Shown: positions 34,295-43,626, counted from the stretch's first letter. The stretch: 64,000 nucleotides of DNA from Pseudonocardia autotrophica (GCF_003945385.1 NZ_AP018920.1:2418001-2482000); one strand, 5' to 3'. Notes: generated by a model from the letters alone, not told the origin. Made by a program: numbers and translations.

Positions 34295-35047
34295 CTACTC
34301 GGCCAGCAGCCGGTAGAGCGCCTTGCGCGCCTCGGTCAGCGCCTCGGTGGCCGAGGTGATCTGCTCGGGCGTGCCGGCGTCGGCCACCTGCCGGGCTGCC
34401 GCGTGCAGCCGGGCCAGCTCCTCGCCCAGACCGGTGGCCGGGTCGTCGGACGCGGCCTCGCCGTCATCGGCGAACGGGGCCCACACCGCGTCCAGCGCCG
34501 CGCGGTGCTCCTCGACGTGCCGGGTGCCCTCCTCGGTGAGGTGGACGACGCGGCGGCCCTCGGTCTGCTCGGACCGGACGAGTCCCTCGTCCTCCAGCTG
34601 GGAGAGCATCGGATAGACCGAGCCGGGGCTCGGCTTCCACTGCCCGCCGGTCCGGGCGGTGATCTCCTGGATGATCTCGTAGCCGTGCCGCGGGCCGTCG
34701 GCGACGACCGCGAGCACCGCCGTCCGGACGTCGCCGCGGGCGGTCCGCCTGCCGCGCCTGCCGAAACCTCGGCCCGGCCCGCCCGGCCCGAACGGGCCGC
34801 CGGGCCCGCCGAACGGGCCCCCGGGGCCGAAGCCGCCCGGGCCGAACGCGCCGCCCGGTCCGAAGCCGCGGCCCCGCCCGTGCGGCCCGCCGCGGTGCGG
34901 ACGGCGGCGGCGCGGGTCGCCCCCGTCGTCGGGGTCGGTGTACTCGTCGTTCACGGGGGCCTCCTCGCGGCCTCGGGGGCCGGGTCGCTGGAACGGTCCG
35001 GAGCGGCCGAACGGCCACCGGTGATCGTGCATGTCTCGGGTGGTCAT
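34295..35047 (-). CDS. PadR-family transcriptional regulator with Gly/Pro-rich N-terminus
   Basis: 250 residues. Residues ~55-105 are a low-complexity Gly-Pro-Phe repeat (GFGPGG / PFGGPGG units). The PadR winged helix follows (~115-190: VRTAVLAVVADGPRHGYEII; GSVYPMLSQLEDEGLV) and a C-terminal dimerisation helix. PadR proteins are ligand-responsive repressors, often of efflux pumps or detoxification genes, and usually autoregulated. A compact palindromic sequence lies 54-67 bp upstream of the start. The ATG at 35047 has a GAGAGG-like site. The convergent MFS gene is the nearest plausible target. Confidence 0.9.
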   Translation of the reverse strand: MTTRDMHDHRWPFGRSGPFQRPGPRGREEAPVNDEYTDPDDGGDPRRRRPHRGGPHGRGRGFGPGGAFGPGGFGPGGPFGGPGGPFGPGGPGRGFGRRGRRTARGDVRTAVLAVVADGPRHGYEIIQEITARTGGQWKPSPGSVYPMLSQLEDEGLVRSEQTEGRRVVHLTEEGTRHVEEHRAALDAVWAPFADDGEAASDDPATGLGEELARLHAAARQVADAGTPEQITSATEALTEARKALYRLLAE

Positions 35048-35100
35048 GGCTGGTGTCCTCTCGTCGTGAGCCTGCCTCTCGATCGGCTCGTGTGCCATCA

Positions 35101-35114
35101 CGATATATCGCGAT
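35101..35114. promoter_or_regulatory. PadR operator candidate
   Basis: CGATATATCGCGAT contains two overlapping perfect palindromes, CGATATATCG (35101-35110) and ATCGCGAT (35107-35114), in the divergent spacer upstream of the PadR gene. AT-containing TATCGCGATA-like sites are common before PadR genes in actinobacteria. The base composition stands out locally. Confidence 0.5.
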
Positions 35115-35247
35115 CTATTACCGTTGCAACGAGATGTGTCTGAGAGTTTCCTGTGGGCCGGTCCGTCGCTGGCCGGGCCGGGCGCGATGCCGTTGACTGA
35201 TCGGGCGGGGTCCGGATCGGCCGGGCCGGACGAGGGGAGGGACCGTC

Positions 35248-35598
35248 GTGGGGCGTCACGACCAGCGGAAGTCCACCGGGGACAGCGGTGCCGGCGAGAT
35301 CGGAGAGGTGACGGACTCGGCGGAGGAGCTCGACCTCAGCGAGGTCTCCCCGGCGGTGCTGCGCGACCGGCTCTCCGCGCACTCCGACGGCCGCGACGAC
35401 CGGGTCGTCGCGGCGGCCACCGAGCTGCGGGCGAGCCTGGACCGGCTGGCGGCGGGCATCGCCTACCGCCGGGAGGCACTCGTCGTGCGGGCCGGCGAGA
35501 TGGCGCGGGCGGCGGTCCCGTTCGCCGGTGGGGCGCTGGCCGCGGGGATCGGTGCGGTTCTGGTGCTCCGGCGGACGCGCAGGCCCCGGCAGCGCTGA
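35248..35598 (+). CDS. Small membrane-anchored protein (DUF3618-like layout)
   Basis: 116 residues: an acidic N-terminus (EVTDSAEELDLSEVSP), an amphipathic helix (~50-80, ATELRASLDRLAAGIAYRRE) and a single C-terminal transmembrane helix (~90-108) ending in basic RRTRRPRQR. The layout resembles DUF3618 envelope proteins, but the match is only by general pattern. The start is the GTG at 35248 after a GGGAGGGACC site. Divergent from the PadR gene across 200 bp. Confidence 0.6.
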   Translation: MGRHDQRKSTGDSGAGEIGEVTDSAEELDLSEVSPAVLRDRLSAHSDGRDDRVVAAATELRASLDRLAAGIAYRREALVVRAGEMARAAVPFAGGALAAGIGAVLVLRRTRRPRQR

Positions 35599-35709
35599 GA
35601 CCGGCCGGAACAGGCCGCCTACGAGTCGAGACGGCCCGACCGTTGGCTTGTGCAACGTTGCCCGCCGGGTGGACACTCGATGCTCGCGGCGGTGGCGATG
35701 GAGGTACAG

Positions 35710-36153
35710 ATGAAGGTGTCCGACATCTTGCGGATCAAGGGCGACAGCGTGCACACGGTGCTGTCCTGGAACACGATCGGCGAGGCGGCCACACGGCTGT
35801 CCGGGCCGCCCGCGATCGGAGCCCTCGTGGTCTCCGACGACGGATTCCGCGAGCGGGTCGCCGGCATCATCTCCGAACGCGACATCGTCCGGCGGTTCGC
35901 GACCGAGGGGGCCGGGCTGACCCGGCTCACCGTCGCCGACGTGATGACCCGGGCGGTGGTCACCTGCTCGCCGGATGACTCGATCGCCGAGGTCATGGTC
36001 CTGATGAACCGCTGGCGGCACCGGCACCTCCCGGTGGTGCAGAACGGGAAGCTGTGCGGCATGGTCAGCATCGGTGACGTGGTGAAGCAGCGGCTGGCGG
36101 AGATGAGCACCGAGACCGGGGTGCTGCGCGACATCTACATCGCATCGCACTGA
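35710..36153 (+). CDS. CBS-pair domain protein
   Basis: 147 residues consisting of two CBS domains: residues ~8-65 (KVSDILRIKGDSVHTV; GIISERDIVRRF) and ~78-135 (VADVMTRAVVTCSPDD; HRHLPVVQNGKLCGMVSIGD). Stand-alone CBS pairs bind adenine nucleotides and report energy or redox status to partners. This arrangement resembles the dormancy-associated Hrp1-type proteins of mycobacteria. The ATG at 35710 has a GGAGGT site. It follows the small membrane protein gene by 111 bp. Confidence 0.92.
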   Translation: MKVSDILRIKGDSVHTVLSWNTIGEAATRLSGPPAIGALVVSDDGFRERVAGIISERDIVRRFATEGAGLTRLTVADVMTRAVVTCSPDDSIAEVMVLMNRWRHRHLPVVQNGKLCGMVSIGDVVKQRLAEMSTETGVLRDIYIASH

Positions 36154-36240
36154 GAGAGCAGCACCGAGAGAACGGCCCCGGCGGCACCGGACCGGCGTGT
36201 CGCCGGGAACGACGGGGGCGGTCCGAGCGTTGCACCGGAC

Positions 36241-36645
36241 ATGAGCGCAGCTTCTGCTTCGACCGCGGGTCGTCGTGCCGGCCGTACGGCCGCCTTCGCG
36301 ACGCTCTTCCGTGCCCTCACCCGGCGTGGCGCACCCGGCGAGCCCGGGCCCGCCCAGCGGTTCCGGGCACTGCCCGCCATGCTGGGTGACGCGTGGCGCG
36401 GCAGTTACCCGCACCTGGGGAAGGGCCGGTTGGCGCTGTTCCTGCTCGCGCTGGCCTACCTGGTCTCACCGGTGGACCTGGTGCCGGAGGCCTTCCTCAG
36501 CGTGTTCGGCCTCGGCGACGACGCGATCGTGGCGATGTGGCTGGGCGGTGCACTGCTCGTCGAGGCCGACCGTTACCTCGGCTGGCGCAGTGAGCCGGCG
36601 ATCGTTGTCGACGGCGGTCAGATCTCGCAGTTCGACCGGACGTAG
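36241..36645 (+). CDS. DUF1232 (YkvA-like) membrane protein
   Basis: 134 residues. The DUF1232 core is clear: a hydrophobic helix (LALFLLALAYLVSPVDLVPE, ~82-101) followed by GLGDDAIVAMWLGGALLVE. A basic, probably cytoplasmic N-terminal part precedes it. Function unknown; the family is widespread in bacteria. No good ribosome site is visible before the ATG. Its last 28 nt overlap the convergent lipoprotein gene. Confidence 0.85.
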   Translation: MSAASASTAGRRAGRTAAFATLFRALTRRGAPGEPGPAQRFRALPAMLGDAWRGSYPHLGKGRLALFLLALAYLVSPVDLVPEAFLSVFGLGDDAIVAMWLGGALLVEADRYLGWRSEPAIVVDGGQISQFDRT

Positions 36646-37082
36646 TCGTTGATCCGCTGGCTGGAGGCCTGGTACTCGGGGTCGCTGCGGGCCTCGGCGA
36701 TCTCCGGGTTCCGGGCGACGGCGACCGTGTCGCCGCCGTTCGCCTCGAGCAGCTGGAGCTGACGCTCCACGATCTGGTTCACCCGGTCGAAGTCGGTCCG
36801 GATCTCCTGCGGCGCCAGTCCGGTGACCTGCTGGTTGGCGCGTCGCACGTTCGAGGCGACCGACTCGACGTCCTCCACCGCGCGGCCGAGGCCGATCCCG
36901 CCGACCGGCTGGGTGGCCTCGCGGCTGGCCTGCACGGCGTCACAGAACGGCGTGCTCGCCTGTGCCGCGGTGGTCGTCGCCGGGCGCGACGTGCCGGGCT
37001 GGGTCGCGAGCGAACCGCCGCAGCCGGCGAGCAGCAACAGCGCTGCCGGAACGAGCAGCGCACACCGCCGGACAGGCGTCAT
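36618..37082 (-). CDS. Small secreted lipoprotein of unknown function
   Basis: 154 residues with a type II signal: MTPVRRCALLVPAALLLL then lipobox LAGC (lipidated Cys ~21). The mature part has a Thr/Pro/Ala linker, then a small helical domain with a Cys pair (FCDAVQAS and terminal RSNCEI) likely to form a disulfide. Similar short lipoproteins with an N- and C-terminal Cys are common in actinobacteria, but their function is unknown. ATG start. Overlaps the DUF1232 gene by 28 nt, tail to tail. Confidence 0.8.
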   Translation of the reverse strand: MTPVRRCALLVPAALLLLAGCGGSLATQPGTSRPATTTAAQASTPFCDAVQASREATQPVGGIGLGRAVEDVESVASNVRRANQQVTGLAPQEIRTDFDRVNQIVERQLQLLEANGGDTVAVARNPEIAEARSDPEYQASSQRINDYVRSNCEI

Positions 37083-37194
37083 CGGGTTCCTCCACTCACC
37101 ACCACCGATCGGGTTCCGGAGAGTCTAGGTCCGGGTCTGTGAGGTGGGTGTCGTGGACCTGCCGATGAGCGGTGTGCCGCTCGTCCCACCGGCC

Positions 37195-38016
37195 TCAGCC
37201 GAGCACCGCCCGCAGCGCGGCCGGTACGTCGGTGATGATCCGGTGCACCCCCGCGTCGATCATCCGGCGCATGTCGGCCTCGGAGTTGACGGTGTAGACC
37301 CCGGTCTCCATCCCGCGGGCCCGCACCGCCGTGACCAGCTCGGCGTCGGTGACCCGGAAGCTCGGGTTGATCTGGTCGGCGACGGCCGCGGCGGCGTCGA
37401 GCTCTGCCTCGGTCGGCCGGGTGCCGAACAGCCATCCGGCCGGGACGTCCGGCGCGACGGCGGCGAACCGGCGCATCGCGTCGTGATCGAAGGACTGCAC
37501 GACGAGATCGGCGCGCGGCGCCCCGATCCCGTCGGCGACCTGCTGCTCGATCCCCGGGTACGACGCCGGGTCCTTCAGTTCGATCAGCAGCCCGGCCCGG
37601 TCCCCGATGCGTGCGAGGAGCTCGGCGAGGGTCGGGATGCGCTCCCCGGCGAAGGCCGGGCCGAACCACGAGCCCGCGTCGAGCCGCTTCAGCTCGGCGA
37701 GCGTGAACCCGCCGACCGGTTCGCCGGCCCGGTCCGGGAAGACGGTCGCGACGTCGGTGGTGCGGGCGAGCGTGCTGTCGTGCAGCAGGACGAGGTGGCC
37801 GTCGGCGGTCCGCTGCAGGTCGATCTCGATCGAGTCGGCGCCCTGGGTGAGTGCCTCGTCGACGGCGGCGAGGGTGTTCTCCGGGGCGTCGGCGGAGGCG
37901 CCCCGGTGTGCGATCACCTCCACGCCGGTGCCGTCGGCACCCGGGGCGGCGGACGCGATGGGGGCGAGGGCCAGCAGTGCGGCCGGGACGAGCAGGAAGC
38001 CGAGAAGGCGGCGCAT
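37195..38016 (-). CDS. Secreted glycerophosphodiester phosphodiesterase (GDPD)
   Basis: 273 residues: a Sec signal peptide (~1-24, ending ASAAPG) and a TIM-barrel GDPD domain. Catalytic motifs: H37-R-G-A with E46-N (HRGASADAPENT), E64/D66 (EIDLQRT) and H79 (LLHD). It hydrolyses glycerophosphodiesters to glycerol 3-phosphate and an alcohol outside the membrane, giving access to phospholipid or teichoic debris. The ATG at 38016 lies next to the signal peptide. The SGNH hydrolase gene lies 83 bp upstream on the same strand, so the two secreted hydrolases may form an operon. Confidence 0.93.
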   Translation of the reverse strand: MRRLLGFLLVPAALLALAPIASAAPGADGTGVEVIAHRGASADAPENTLAAVDEALTQGADSIEIDLQRTADGHLVLLHDSTLARTTDVATVFPDRAGEPVGGFTLAELKRLDAGSWFGPAFAGERIPTLAELLARIGDRAGLLIELKDPASYPGIEQQVADGIGAPRADLVVQSFDHDAMRRFAAVAPDVPAGWLFGTRPTEAELDAAAAVADQINPSFRVTDAELVTAVRARGMETGVYTVNSEADMRRMIDAGVHRIITDVPAALRAVLG

Positions 38017-38099
38017 GTCCCCGACCCTGCACGGCGGGCCGGTCCGGCCGGTGCACGCCGGATGACGGAGGGACGACGCCGGGTCGAACCGATCGTGGC

Positions 38100-38912
38100 T
38101 CACGGGCGGGCGGCGGCCGCGTCCAGGACGGGGAGGTAGCCGTTCCGGTAGCCGGCGGACGTCGGGTGGTAGGCGGCCGGGCTGCCGGCCCCCGGCGGGT
38201 TGATCCACGGATCGGCGCCGCAGAGCCCGTGCCCGCCGAACGCGTCCCGGACGTCGACGAACTGCCCGCGGAAGCGTTGTGCCGCGTCGGCGAGCGCGTC
38301 GTTCAGCGTGTCGGCGGCCCGGTTCAGCGCCTCGCGGCGGGCCGCGTTCGGGACGCCGGCGACGTCGCAGCTCGCACCGGGCTCGAACAGCCGCGGGTAA
38401 CCGAGGACGACGATCCGTGCGTCCGGTGCCTGCAGCCGGACCCCGACGATCACCGAGATCAGCCCGCCCGGGGCGAACAGCTCGGCGATCCGCTCACCGC
38501 CGCGGATCGCGCGGAAGCAGGTCTCGTCGTCCGGGGCGGTGCTGCAGGTGGCGAGCACCGGCCCGAAGCCGGTGTCGTTGCCGCCGACGGTGATCGTCAC
38601 CAGGGTGGTGTCGGCGGCGACCGTCCTGACCTGGCGGGCGATGACCTCGCCGCTGGTCGCACCGCTGCAGGCGACGGAGGTGAACGACGCGGGCGCGTGC
38701 TGCTCGGCCCAGAGCGCCGGGTAGGCGTCGGGGCCGCGCAGGCATTCGCCGCTCGCCGGATCGGCCGCGGCGCCGACGCCGGCCGCGTAGGAGTCGCCGA
38801 GGGCGACGTAGCGGGTCGCGGTCTGCGTCGATCCGCTCGGAGCGGCGAGCGCCGACGGGGCGAGGCCGACGAGCAACAGCACGGCCAGCACGGGGACCAG
38901 GAGTCGGCGCAC
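38100..38912 (-). CDS. Secreted SGNH/GDSL-family hydrolase
   Basis: 270 residues: a signal peptide (~1-23, VLAVLLLVGLAPSALA) and the four SGNH blocks, with S41 in LGDSYAAGVGA, Gly in CSGATSGE (~83), N112 in VGGNDTGF, and the catalytic His at ~249 in YHPTSAGY. Four further cysteines probably form disulfides. The family includes actinobacterial lipases, esterases and phospholipases, and pairing with a GDPD gene suggests lipid scavenging. I chose the GTG at 38912 because it opens the signal peptide, although its GGAGGG site is unusually close. Confidence 0.92.
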   Translation of the reverse strand: MRRLLVPVLAVLLLVGLAPSALAAPSGSTQTATRYVALGDSYAAGVGAAADPASGECLRGPDAYPALWAEQHAPASFTSVACSGATSGEVIARQVRTVAADTTLVTITVGGNDTGFGPVLATCSTAPDDETCFRAIRGGERIAELFAPGGLISVIVGVRLQAPDARIVVLGYPRLFEPGASCDVAGVPNAARREALNRAADTLNDALADAAQRFRGQFVDVRDAFGGHGLCGADPWINPPGAGSPAAYHPTSAGYRNGYLPVLDAAAARP

Positions 38913-39413
38913 GCCCTCCAGCCAACCCGGCCCGGGCGGGCCGGGCAATCGCGGTTCCGGGTGAGGCGCGGTACGGGCGGTGCGGAGCCGGTGGGCCGAA
39001 CGGGTGTGCCGGATCTGCCGGCCGGCGGCGCCCGCGGCGTCGCCCCAGCTCGCGGCGTTGCCGTCGCGAACACGCTGGGTGATCGGCGACACAGCCCGGC
39101 AAACGGACGTACCACTCGCCCGTCGCCGACGCGATGACGTCGTCCCAGTTCAGCGGCCGATTCGTCGGCGCATCGACCAGTTGTCCCTGCGGTGAACGGC
39201 GGGTGGCGACCGCTCTCGTCACCCAGCGTCCGCTCACCGCCCGACGGCTCCCAGTGGTCTCGCCGGCACTCCATCGGGTTTGCCGTCGCATCGCGTCGGG
39301 CTAGCGTCGGTTACAGATCACGGAACGGTCACGAACCGGACGCAGCCCGACCCCCCGACGGGCTGCCCCGCTCCCCACGGGTTGTCCACCGTTCCGCGAT
39401 CCGGAAGGAAGAC
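38913..39413. promoter_or_regulatory. Divergent intergenic region with M23-gene promoter and 11-bp direct repeat
   Basis: 501 bp without a convincing gene. For the + strand, TTGCCG (39280-39285), 16 nt, TAGCGT (39302-39307) is a good housekeeping promoter. Just after it, TCACGGAACGG and TCACGAACCGG are adjacent 11-bp repeats (39318-39339), giving aTcAc-n6-gTcAc. That is the tandem pattern bound by OmpR-type regulators such as MtrA. The repeats would lie at about +1 to +25, suiting repression. I found no c-di-AMP riboswitch core here. Confidence 0.5.
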
Positions 39414-40394
39414 GTGGCACGGCATCGCTCCCCCCAGGGTCGGCCCACGAGCCTCGGGCTCCTGTCACCGCAGTTCGCGGTGGCAGGGGTCGGAGGCCTG
39501 GCCGGCGCGTTCCCGTCCGGCCCGCACGTGCGGCGCTCCCGGCGCGCCGAGGACCGCTCCCGGTACTCGGTCAGCACTCGGATCGCGGCGGCGGTCGTCG
39601 CGGTCGGCGGCATCGCCGGTGCCGCGCACGCCTCCGTCGGCGGTGGCGGACTGCCCGCCCCGGTCACCGGCTGGCTGGACGGCGCGTCCGCCGCCTTCAC
39701 CGGTGGCAGCGGCGCGGCCTCCGCCGCGCTGCCCGAGGCGGTGCCCGCGGCCGTGCCCGCATCCACTCCGATCGCGGATCCCGGCACGATCGCCGCGCTG
39801 GCCACCCCGGCCGCCGGCGGCGCGTCGGCCGCCGCGCAGACCGTCATCGCCGGCGCCGGCGTGCACTCCAGTGCCGCCGACGCCGTCGATGGTGCCGTCG
39901 CCTCGATCGCGAAGGTGCAGGAGGCCGCGGCCGAGCAGGCCCGCGCCGCCGAGGCCGCACGGGCGGCCGGCGCCACCGGGTCGCTGGAGCAGTCGCCGGT
40001 CGCCGGCGGCGCCGTGTCGATCGTGTCCGGTCGGGTCACCTCCGGGTTCGGCTCGCGCTGGGGCTCCCAGCACATGGGCCTGGACATCGCCGCTCCGATC
40101 GGCACCCCGATCAACGTCCCGATCGCCGGCACGGTGATCAGCTCCGGCGCGGCGAGCGGCTTCGGCATGTGGGTGCGCGTGCAGCACGACGACGGCACCA
40201 TCACCGTCTATGGCCACATCAACCGCTCGCTGGTGTCGGTGGGCGAGCGGGTCACCGCCGGGCAGCAGATCGCCGAGGTCGGCAACCGGGGCCAGTCGAC
40301 CGGGCCGCACGTGCACATCGAGGTCGTCGACCCGAGCGGCACGAAGATCAACCCGAAGCCGTGGCTGGACGCCCGGGGCTTCTCCTACAGCTGA
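39414..40394 (+). CDS. Secreted/anchored M23 (LytM) peptidase
   Basis: 326 residues. A basic N-terminus (1-55) precedes a hydrophobic segment (~56-78, signal anchor). An Ala-rich helical stretch (~85-195) leads to a C-terminal LytM domain (~205-320) with zinc motifs H-x3-D (QHMGLDIAAP) and H-x-H (GPHVHIEV). LytM enzymes cleave peptidoglycan cross-bridges or activate amidases during growth and division. The GTG has a GGAAGGAA site. A promoter and OmpR-type direct repeat lie upstream. Its TGA abuts the TCA stop complement of sthA, sharing TGATCA. Confidence 0.92.
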   Translation: MARHRSPQGRPTSLGLLSPQFAVAGVGGLAGAFPSGPHVRRSRRAEDRSRYSVSTRIAAAVVAVGGIAGAAHASVGGGGLPAPVTGWLDGASAAFTGGSGAASAALPEAVPAAVPASTPIADPGTIAALATPAAGGASAAAQTVIAGAGVHSSAADAVDGAVASIAKVQEAAAEQARAAEAARAAGATGSLEQSPVAGGAVSIVSGRVTSGFGSRWGSQHMGLDIAAPIGTPINVPIAGTVISSGAASGFGMWVRVQHDDGTITVYGHINRSLVSVGERVTAGQQIAEVGNRGQSTGPHVHIEVVDPSGTKINPKPWLDARGFSYS

Positions 40395-41804
40395 TCAGGA
40401 GTTCTGCACGCTCTCCAGTGCGCGGATCTTGTTCGTCGCGTCCAGGGCCGCCACCTTGTACGCCTCGGACAGCGTCGGATAGTTGAAGACGGTGTCGACC
40501 AGGTAGTCGACCGTCCCGCCGCAGCCCATGACGGCCTGTCCGATGTGCACCAGGTCGGTGGCGTTCGTCCCGAAGACGTGCACGCCGAGCAGCCTCCGGT
40601 CCTCGGAGGACACCAGCAGCTTGAGCATCCCGTAGGAGTCGCCGACGATCGCGCCACGCGCCAGCTCCCGGTAGCGGGCGAGCCCGGTCTCGTACGGGAT
40701 CGCGGCGGAGGTCAGCTCGGCCTCGGTGTGTCCGCAGAACGAGATCTCCGGGATCGTGTAGATGCCGATCGGCTGCAGCTCGTGCAGCTGGCGGACCGGC
40801 TCGTCGAACAGGTGGTACGCGGCCAGCCTGCCCTGGTCCATGCTGGTCGAGGCGAGCGCCGGGAACCCGATCACGTCGCCGACGGCGGCGATGTGCTCCA
40901 CCGAGGACCGGAACTGCTTGTCGACCTCGATCCGGCCACGGCGGTCGGCGGTCAGGCCCGCGTTCTCCAGGTCCAGCTCGTCGGTCAGGCCCTGCCGGCC
41001 CGCCGAGTACATCACCATGTCGGCCGGGATCTTCTTGCCACTGGCCAGGCTGGTGACCGTGCCCCGCCCGTTGACGGACACCGAGGACACCTCCTCACCG
41101 AACCGGAACGTGACGGCTTGGTCACGCAGATGGAACTTCAGCGATTCGATGACCTCCGGATCGCAGAAATCGAGCATCGCGTTCCGCTTCTCGACCACGG
41201 TGACCCGGGTGCCGAGTGCGGCGAACATCGAGGCGTACTCGATGCCGATGACCCCCGCGCCGACGACGACCAGCGACCCGGGCACCCGGCCGAGCTCCAG
41301 GATCTGGTCGGAGTCGACGACCCGCTCGCCGTCGAACGCGACGGTGTCCGGGCGGGCCGGGCGGGTCCCGGTGGCGATCACGAAGTGCGCCGCGGTGACC
41401 GTGGTGTGGTCACCCCGGCCGTGCCCCTCGACGGTCACCGTGTGCGGATCGGTGAACCGGGCGGTGCCGGTCACGATGTCAACGTGGTTGCGTAACAGTT
41501 GGTTGCGCACGATCTCGACCTCGCGGCCGATCACGTGTCTGGTCCGGGCCAGCAGGTCGTCGATCGTGATCTCGGCCTTGACCCGGTAGCTCGCGCCGTA
41601 CATCTCGCGCTGGCTGAACCCGGACAGGTACAGCACCGCCTCGCGCAGCGTCTTCGACGGGATCGTCCCGGTGTTGACGCAGACGCCACCCATCATGTGC
41701 CCGCGATCGGCGATGGCGACGCGTTTGCCGAGTTTCGCGGCAGCGATGGCGGCCTTCTGCCCACCGGGGCCGGATCCGATCACCAACAGGTCATAGTCGT
41801 ACAC
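40395..41804 (-). CDS. sthA: Si-specific NAD(P)+ transhydrogenase (soluble transhydrogenase)
   Basis: 469 residues, normal for SthA. FAD motif GSGPGG (10-15), second nucleotide motif [18 protein letters not shown], and dimerisation domain at ~340-469. The redox-disulfide region reads [15 protein letters not shown], so C42 is present but the second cysteine of dithiol flavoenzymes is T47, as expected for SthA. It balances NADPH with NADH. I chose the GTG at 41804 because a GGAGG lies 8 nt upstream and the start [12 protein letters not shown] matches the family. In-frame ATGs at 41843 and 41864 would add non-homologous residues. Tail-to-tail with the M23 gene, zero gap. Confidence 0.94.
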   Translation of the reverse strand: MYDYDLLVIGSGPGGQKAAIAAAKLGKRVAIADRGHMMGGVCVNTGTIPSKTLREAVLYLSGFSQREMYGASYRVKAEITIDDLLARTRHVIGREVEIVRNQLLRNHVDIVTGTARFTDPHTVTVEGHGRGDHTTVTAAHFVIATGTRPARPDTVAFDGERVVDSDQILELGRVPGSLVVVGAGVIGIEYASMFAALGTRVTVVEKRNAMLDFCDPEVIESLKFHLRDQAVTFRFGEEVSSVSVNGRGTVTSLASGKKIPADMVMYSAGRQGLTDELDLENAGLTADRRGRIEVDKQFRSSVEHIAAVGDVIGFPALASTSMDQGRLAAYHLFDEPVRQLHELQPIGIYTIPEISFCGHTEAELTSAAIPYETGLARYRELARGAIVGDSYGMLKLLVSSEDRRLLGVHVFGTNATDLVHIGQAVMGCGGTVDYLVDTVFNYPTLSEAYKVAALDATNKIRALESVQNS

Positions 41805-41886
41805 GGGGTGCACCTCCGGGTCGGTCACGCCGACCAGCCTCATCGTCGCCGGTTCACCCGGCAACAGTCCGCGGATGAACAGAGTG

Positions 41887-43377
41887 TCACGACCGATAGG
41901 CCCGCCGCCGCTCTTCGGCCAGGAAATGTGCGGTCTCCCGGGTCGCGGTGTAGAGCGAGCGGTAGTGCGGGTGGAACCGGTCGTAGATCTCGCGGGCCGC
42001 CGGATCCGGCTCGATGGTCCGGGCGACCGGGTTCCATCGGCGCAGCTCGGGCTCGGCGCCGGTGGCCACGGCGGCCAGCCATGCGTCGCCGAGCGCGGCC
42101 CCGACGGTCTGCTCCGGGACGTCCTGGGGCACTCCGGTCACGTCGGTGACGATCCGTGTCCACAGTCCGCCCTGGACCCCGCCGCCCACCGCCACCAGCC
42201 GCTTCGTCCCGCCGCCCGCCTGCCGCATCACCTCCAGGTTGTGCCGGACGCCGTGTGCGATGCCCTCCAGCGCCGCCCGGTAGACCTCGCCGCGGGTGTG
42301 CCCGGTGGTCAGTCCGGCGAGGACACCGCGGGCGTCCGGATCGAACAGCGGCGTGCGCTCGCCGGCGAAGTAGGGGAGCAGCAGCAGACCGCCGCTGCCC
42401 GGCGGCACCTGCGCGGCCTCGGCGACCAGCTCGGAGAATCCCTCGCCGGTCAGGTCCCGCAGCCAGTTCGTGATCGCGCCGGAGGTGGCCATCCCGGCCG
42501 CCAGGGTGGTGCTGCCGGGGACCACGCCGCGGGTCGTCCACATGGACGGGTGCGGGTGCGCCCGGTCGATCACCTCGATCAGGAACATCGTGGTCCCGTA
42601 CATGACCATGACCTCACCGGGCGAGGTGACGCCGGCGCTGGTCGCCTCCGCCCAGGCGTCGACCGTCCCGGCGGTGACCGGCAGGCCCTGCGGCAGCCCG
42701 GTCTCGGCGGCAGCAGCGGCGCTGACGTGCCCGGCCACCTCGGTCGGCCACAGCAGCCGGGGCAGCTCGATCCCGGGGGCGGTCAGCTCGGCCCAGTCGC
42801 GGGCCCAGCCCGCGGCGGCCAGGTCGTACATCGGGTCGCACTGGCTGGCCGAGTGGTGGTCGAGCACGTACTCGCCGGTGAGCCGGTGCACCAGGTACGA
42901 CGAGCACATCAGGAACAGTGCGGTGCGCCGGTGCACCTCCGGCTCGTGGCGGGCCAGCCAGCGCCACTTGGGACCCACCGCCTGGGACGACAGCGGGGTC
43001 CCGGCCCGGGCGAGGATCTCCTCGGCGCCCAGCTCGGCGGTCAGCTCGTCGATCTCGACCCCGGCCCGGGTGTCGACGCCGTAGAGGATCGCCGGGCGCA
43101 GCGGGCGCCCGTCGGCGTCCGCCGGGAGCAGGGTGGGGCCGATCCCGGACACGCCGAGGCCCGCCGGCCGGGCGTCGGGTACGGCGGCGAGCAGTTCGCG
43201 CACGATCTCGGTGAAGTCGCCCCACCAGATGGCCTCGGCGTCGTGCTCGACCCATCCCGGGCGCGGCTGGGACGTGTCGTGCGCGCGATCGGAACGGGCG
43301 ATCACCCGACCGTCCACGTCGACGACGACACCTTTCGAGCCGGAGGTTCCGATGTCGACGCCCAGATACACCTGCAT
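41887..43377 (-). CDS. FGGY-family carbohydrate kinase (xylulokinase/gluconokinase-like)
   Basis: 496 residues with both FGGY domains. N-terminal phosphate loop [18 protein letters not shown], glycerol-kinase-like [12 protein letters not shown]-terminal ATP site [14 protein letters not shown], and FGGY signature region [16 protein letters not shown]. Members phosphorylate xylulose, gluconate, ribulose and similar sugars. The substrate is unassigned and no sugar transporter is adjacent. The ATG has an AGGAAAG site. It separates sthA from the DUF4192 gene within an otherwise conserved neighbourhood, suggesting insertion. Confidence 0.9.
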   Translation of the reverse strand: MQVYLGVDIGTSGSKGVVVDVDGRVIARSDRAHDTSQPRPGWVEHDAEAIWWGDFTEIVRELLAAVPDARPAGLGVSGIGPTLLPADADGRPLRPAILYGVDTRAGVEIDELTAELGAEEILARAGTPLSSQAVGPKWRWLARHEPEVHRRTALFLMCSSYLVHRLTGEYVLDHHSASQCDPMYDLAAAGWARDWAELTAPGIELPRLLWPTEVAGHVSAAAAAETGLPQGLPVTAGTVDAWAEATSAGVTSPGEVMVMYGTTMFLIEVIDRAHPHPSMWTTRGVVPGSTTLAAGMATSGAITNWLRDLTGEGFSELVAEAAQVPPGSGGLLLLPYFAGERTPLFDPDARGVLAGLTTGHTRGEVYRAALEGIAHGVRHNLEVMRQAGGGTKRLVAVGGGVQGGLWTRIVTDVTGVPQDVPEQTVGAALGDAWLAAVATGAEPELRRWNPVARTIEPDPAAREIYDRFHPHYRSLYTATRETAHFLAEERRRAYRS

Positions 43378-43525
43378 GGCACTTTCCTACCCTCCCGGGG
43401 GTGTGCTGCGCAGCGGTGCAGAGCAGAACATCGGTGCAGGTTCGGGGCCCGGATCCGGGCTCGCACGTCGCCTCGTAGCAGACCCCTCCGACAATCCGGG
43501 CCTTCCGCGGACGCCGGAGCCCGAG

Positions 43526-43574
43526 TTGTCCACGACACTCCCTCCGGAAGTGGTCCCCGGACCAGTTGTCCACA
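43526..43574 (+). promoter_or_regulatory. Two DnaA-box-like 9-mers
   Basis: TTGTCCACG (43526-43534) and TTGTCCACA (43566-43574) lie 40 bp apart in the same orientation, in the 249-bp divergent spacer between the FGGY kinase and DUF4192 genes. TTGTCCACA is the preferred DnaA box of high-GC actinobacteria. Two such boxes do not make an origin, and no dnaA/dnaN is near. Confidence 0.5.
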
Positions 43575-43626
43575 GCCGCAGCGCCGATCCCGGCGCGGAG
43601 CCGGCGTTGCGGCGCAGGATCGCCGC

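Noticed and set aside
38494..39291. Minus-strand ORF extending upstream of the SGNH hydrolase start, with a peptide containing LNWDDVIASATGEWYV
   Set aside because: It is out of frame with the hydrolase, has no ribosome site, and runs into Arg/Pro-rich shadow sequence.
39381..39390. Single GTTGTCCACC upstream of the M23 gene as a DnaA box
   Set aside because: One isolated near-match is not distinguishable from chance.
38941..39413. Possible c-di-AMP (ydaO) riboswitch upstream of the M23 peptidase
   Set aside because: Such riboswitches are common before actinobacterial wall hydrolases, but I could not find the conserved core segments here.
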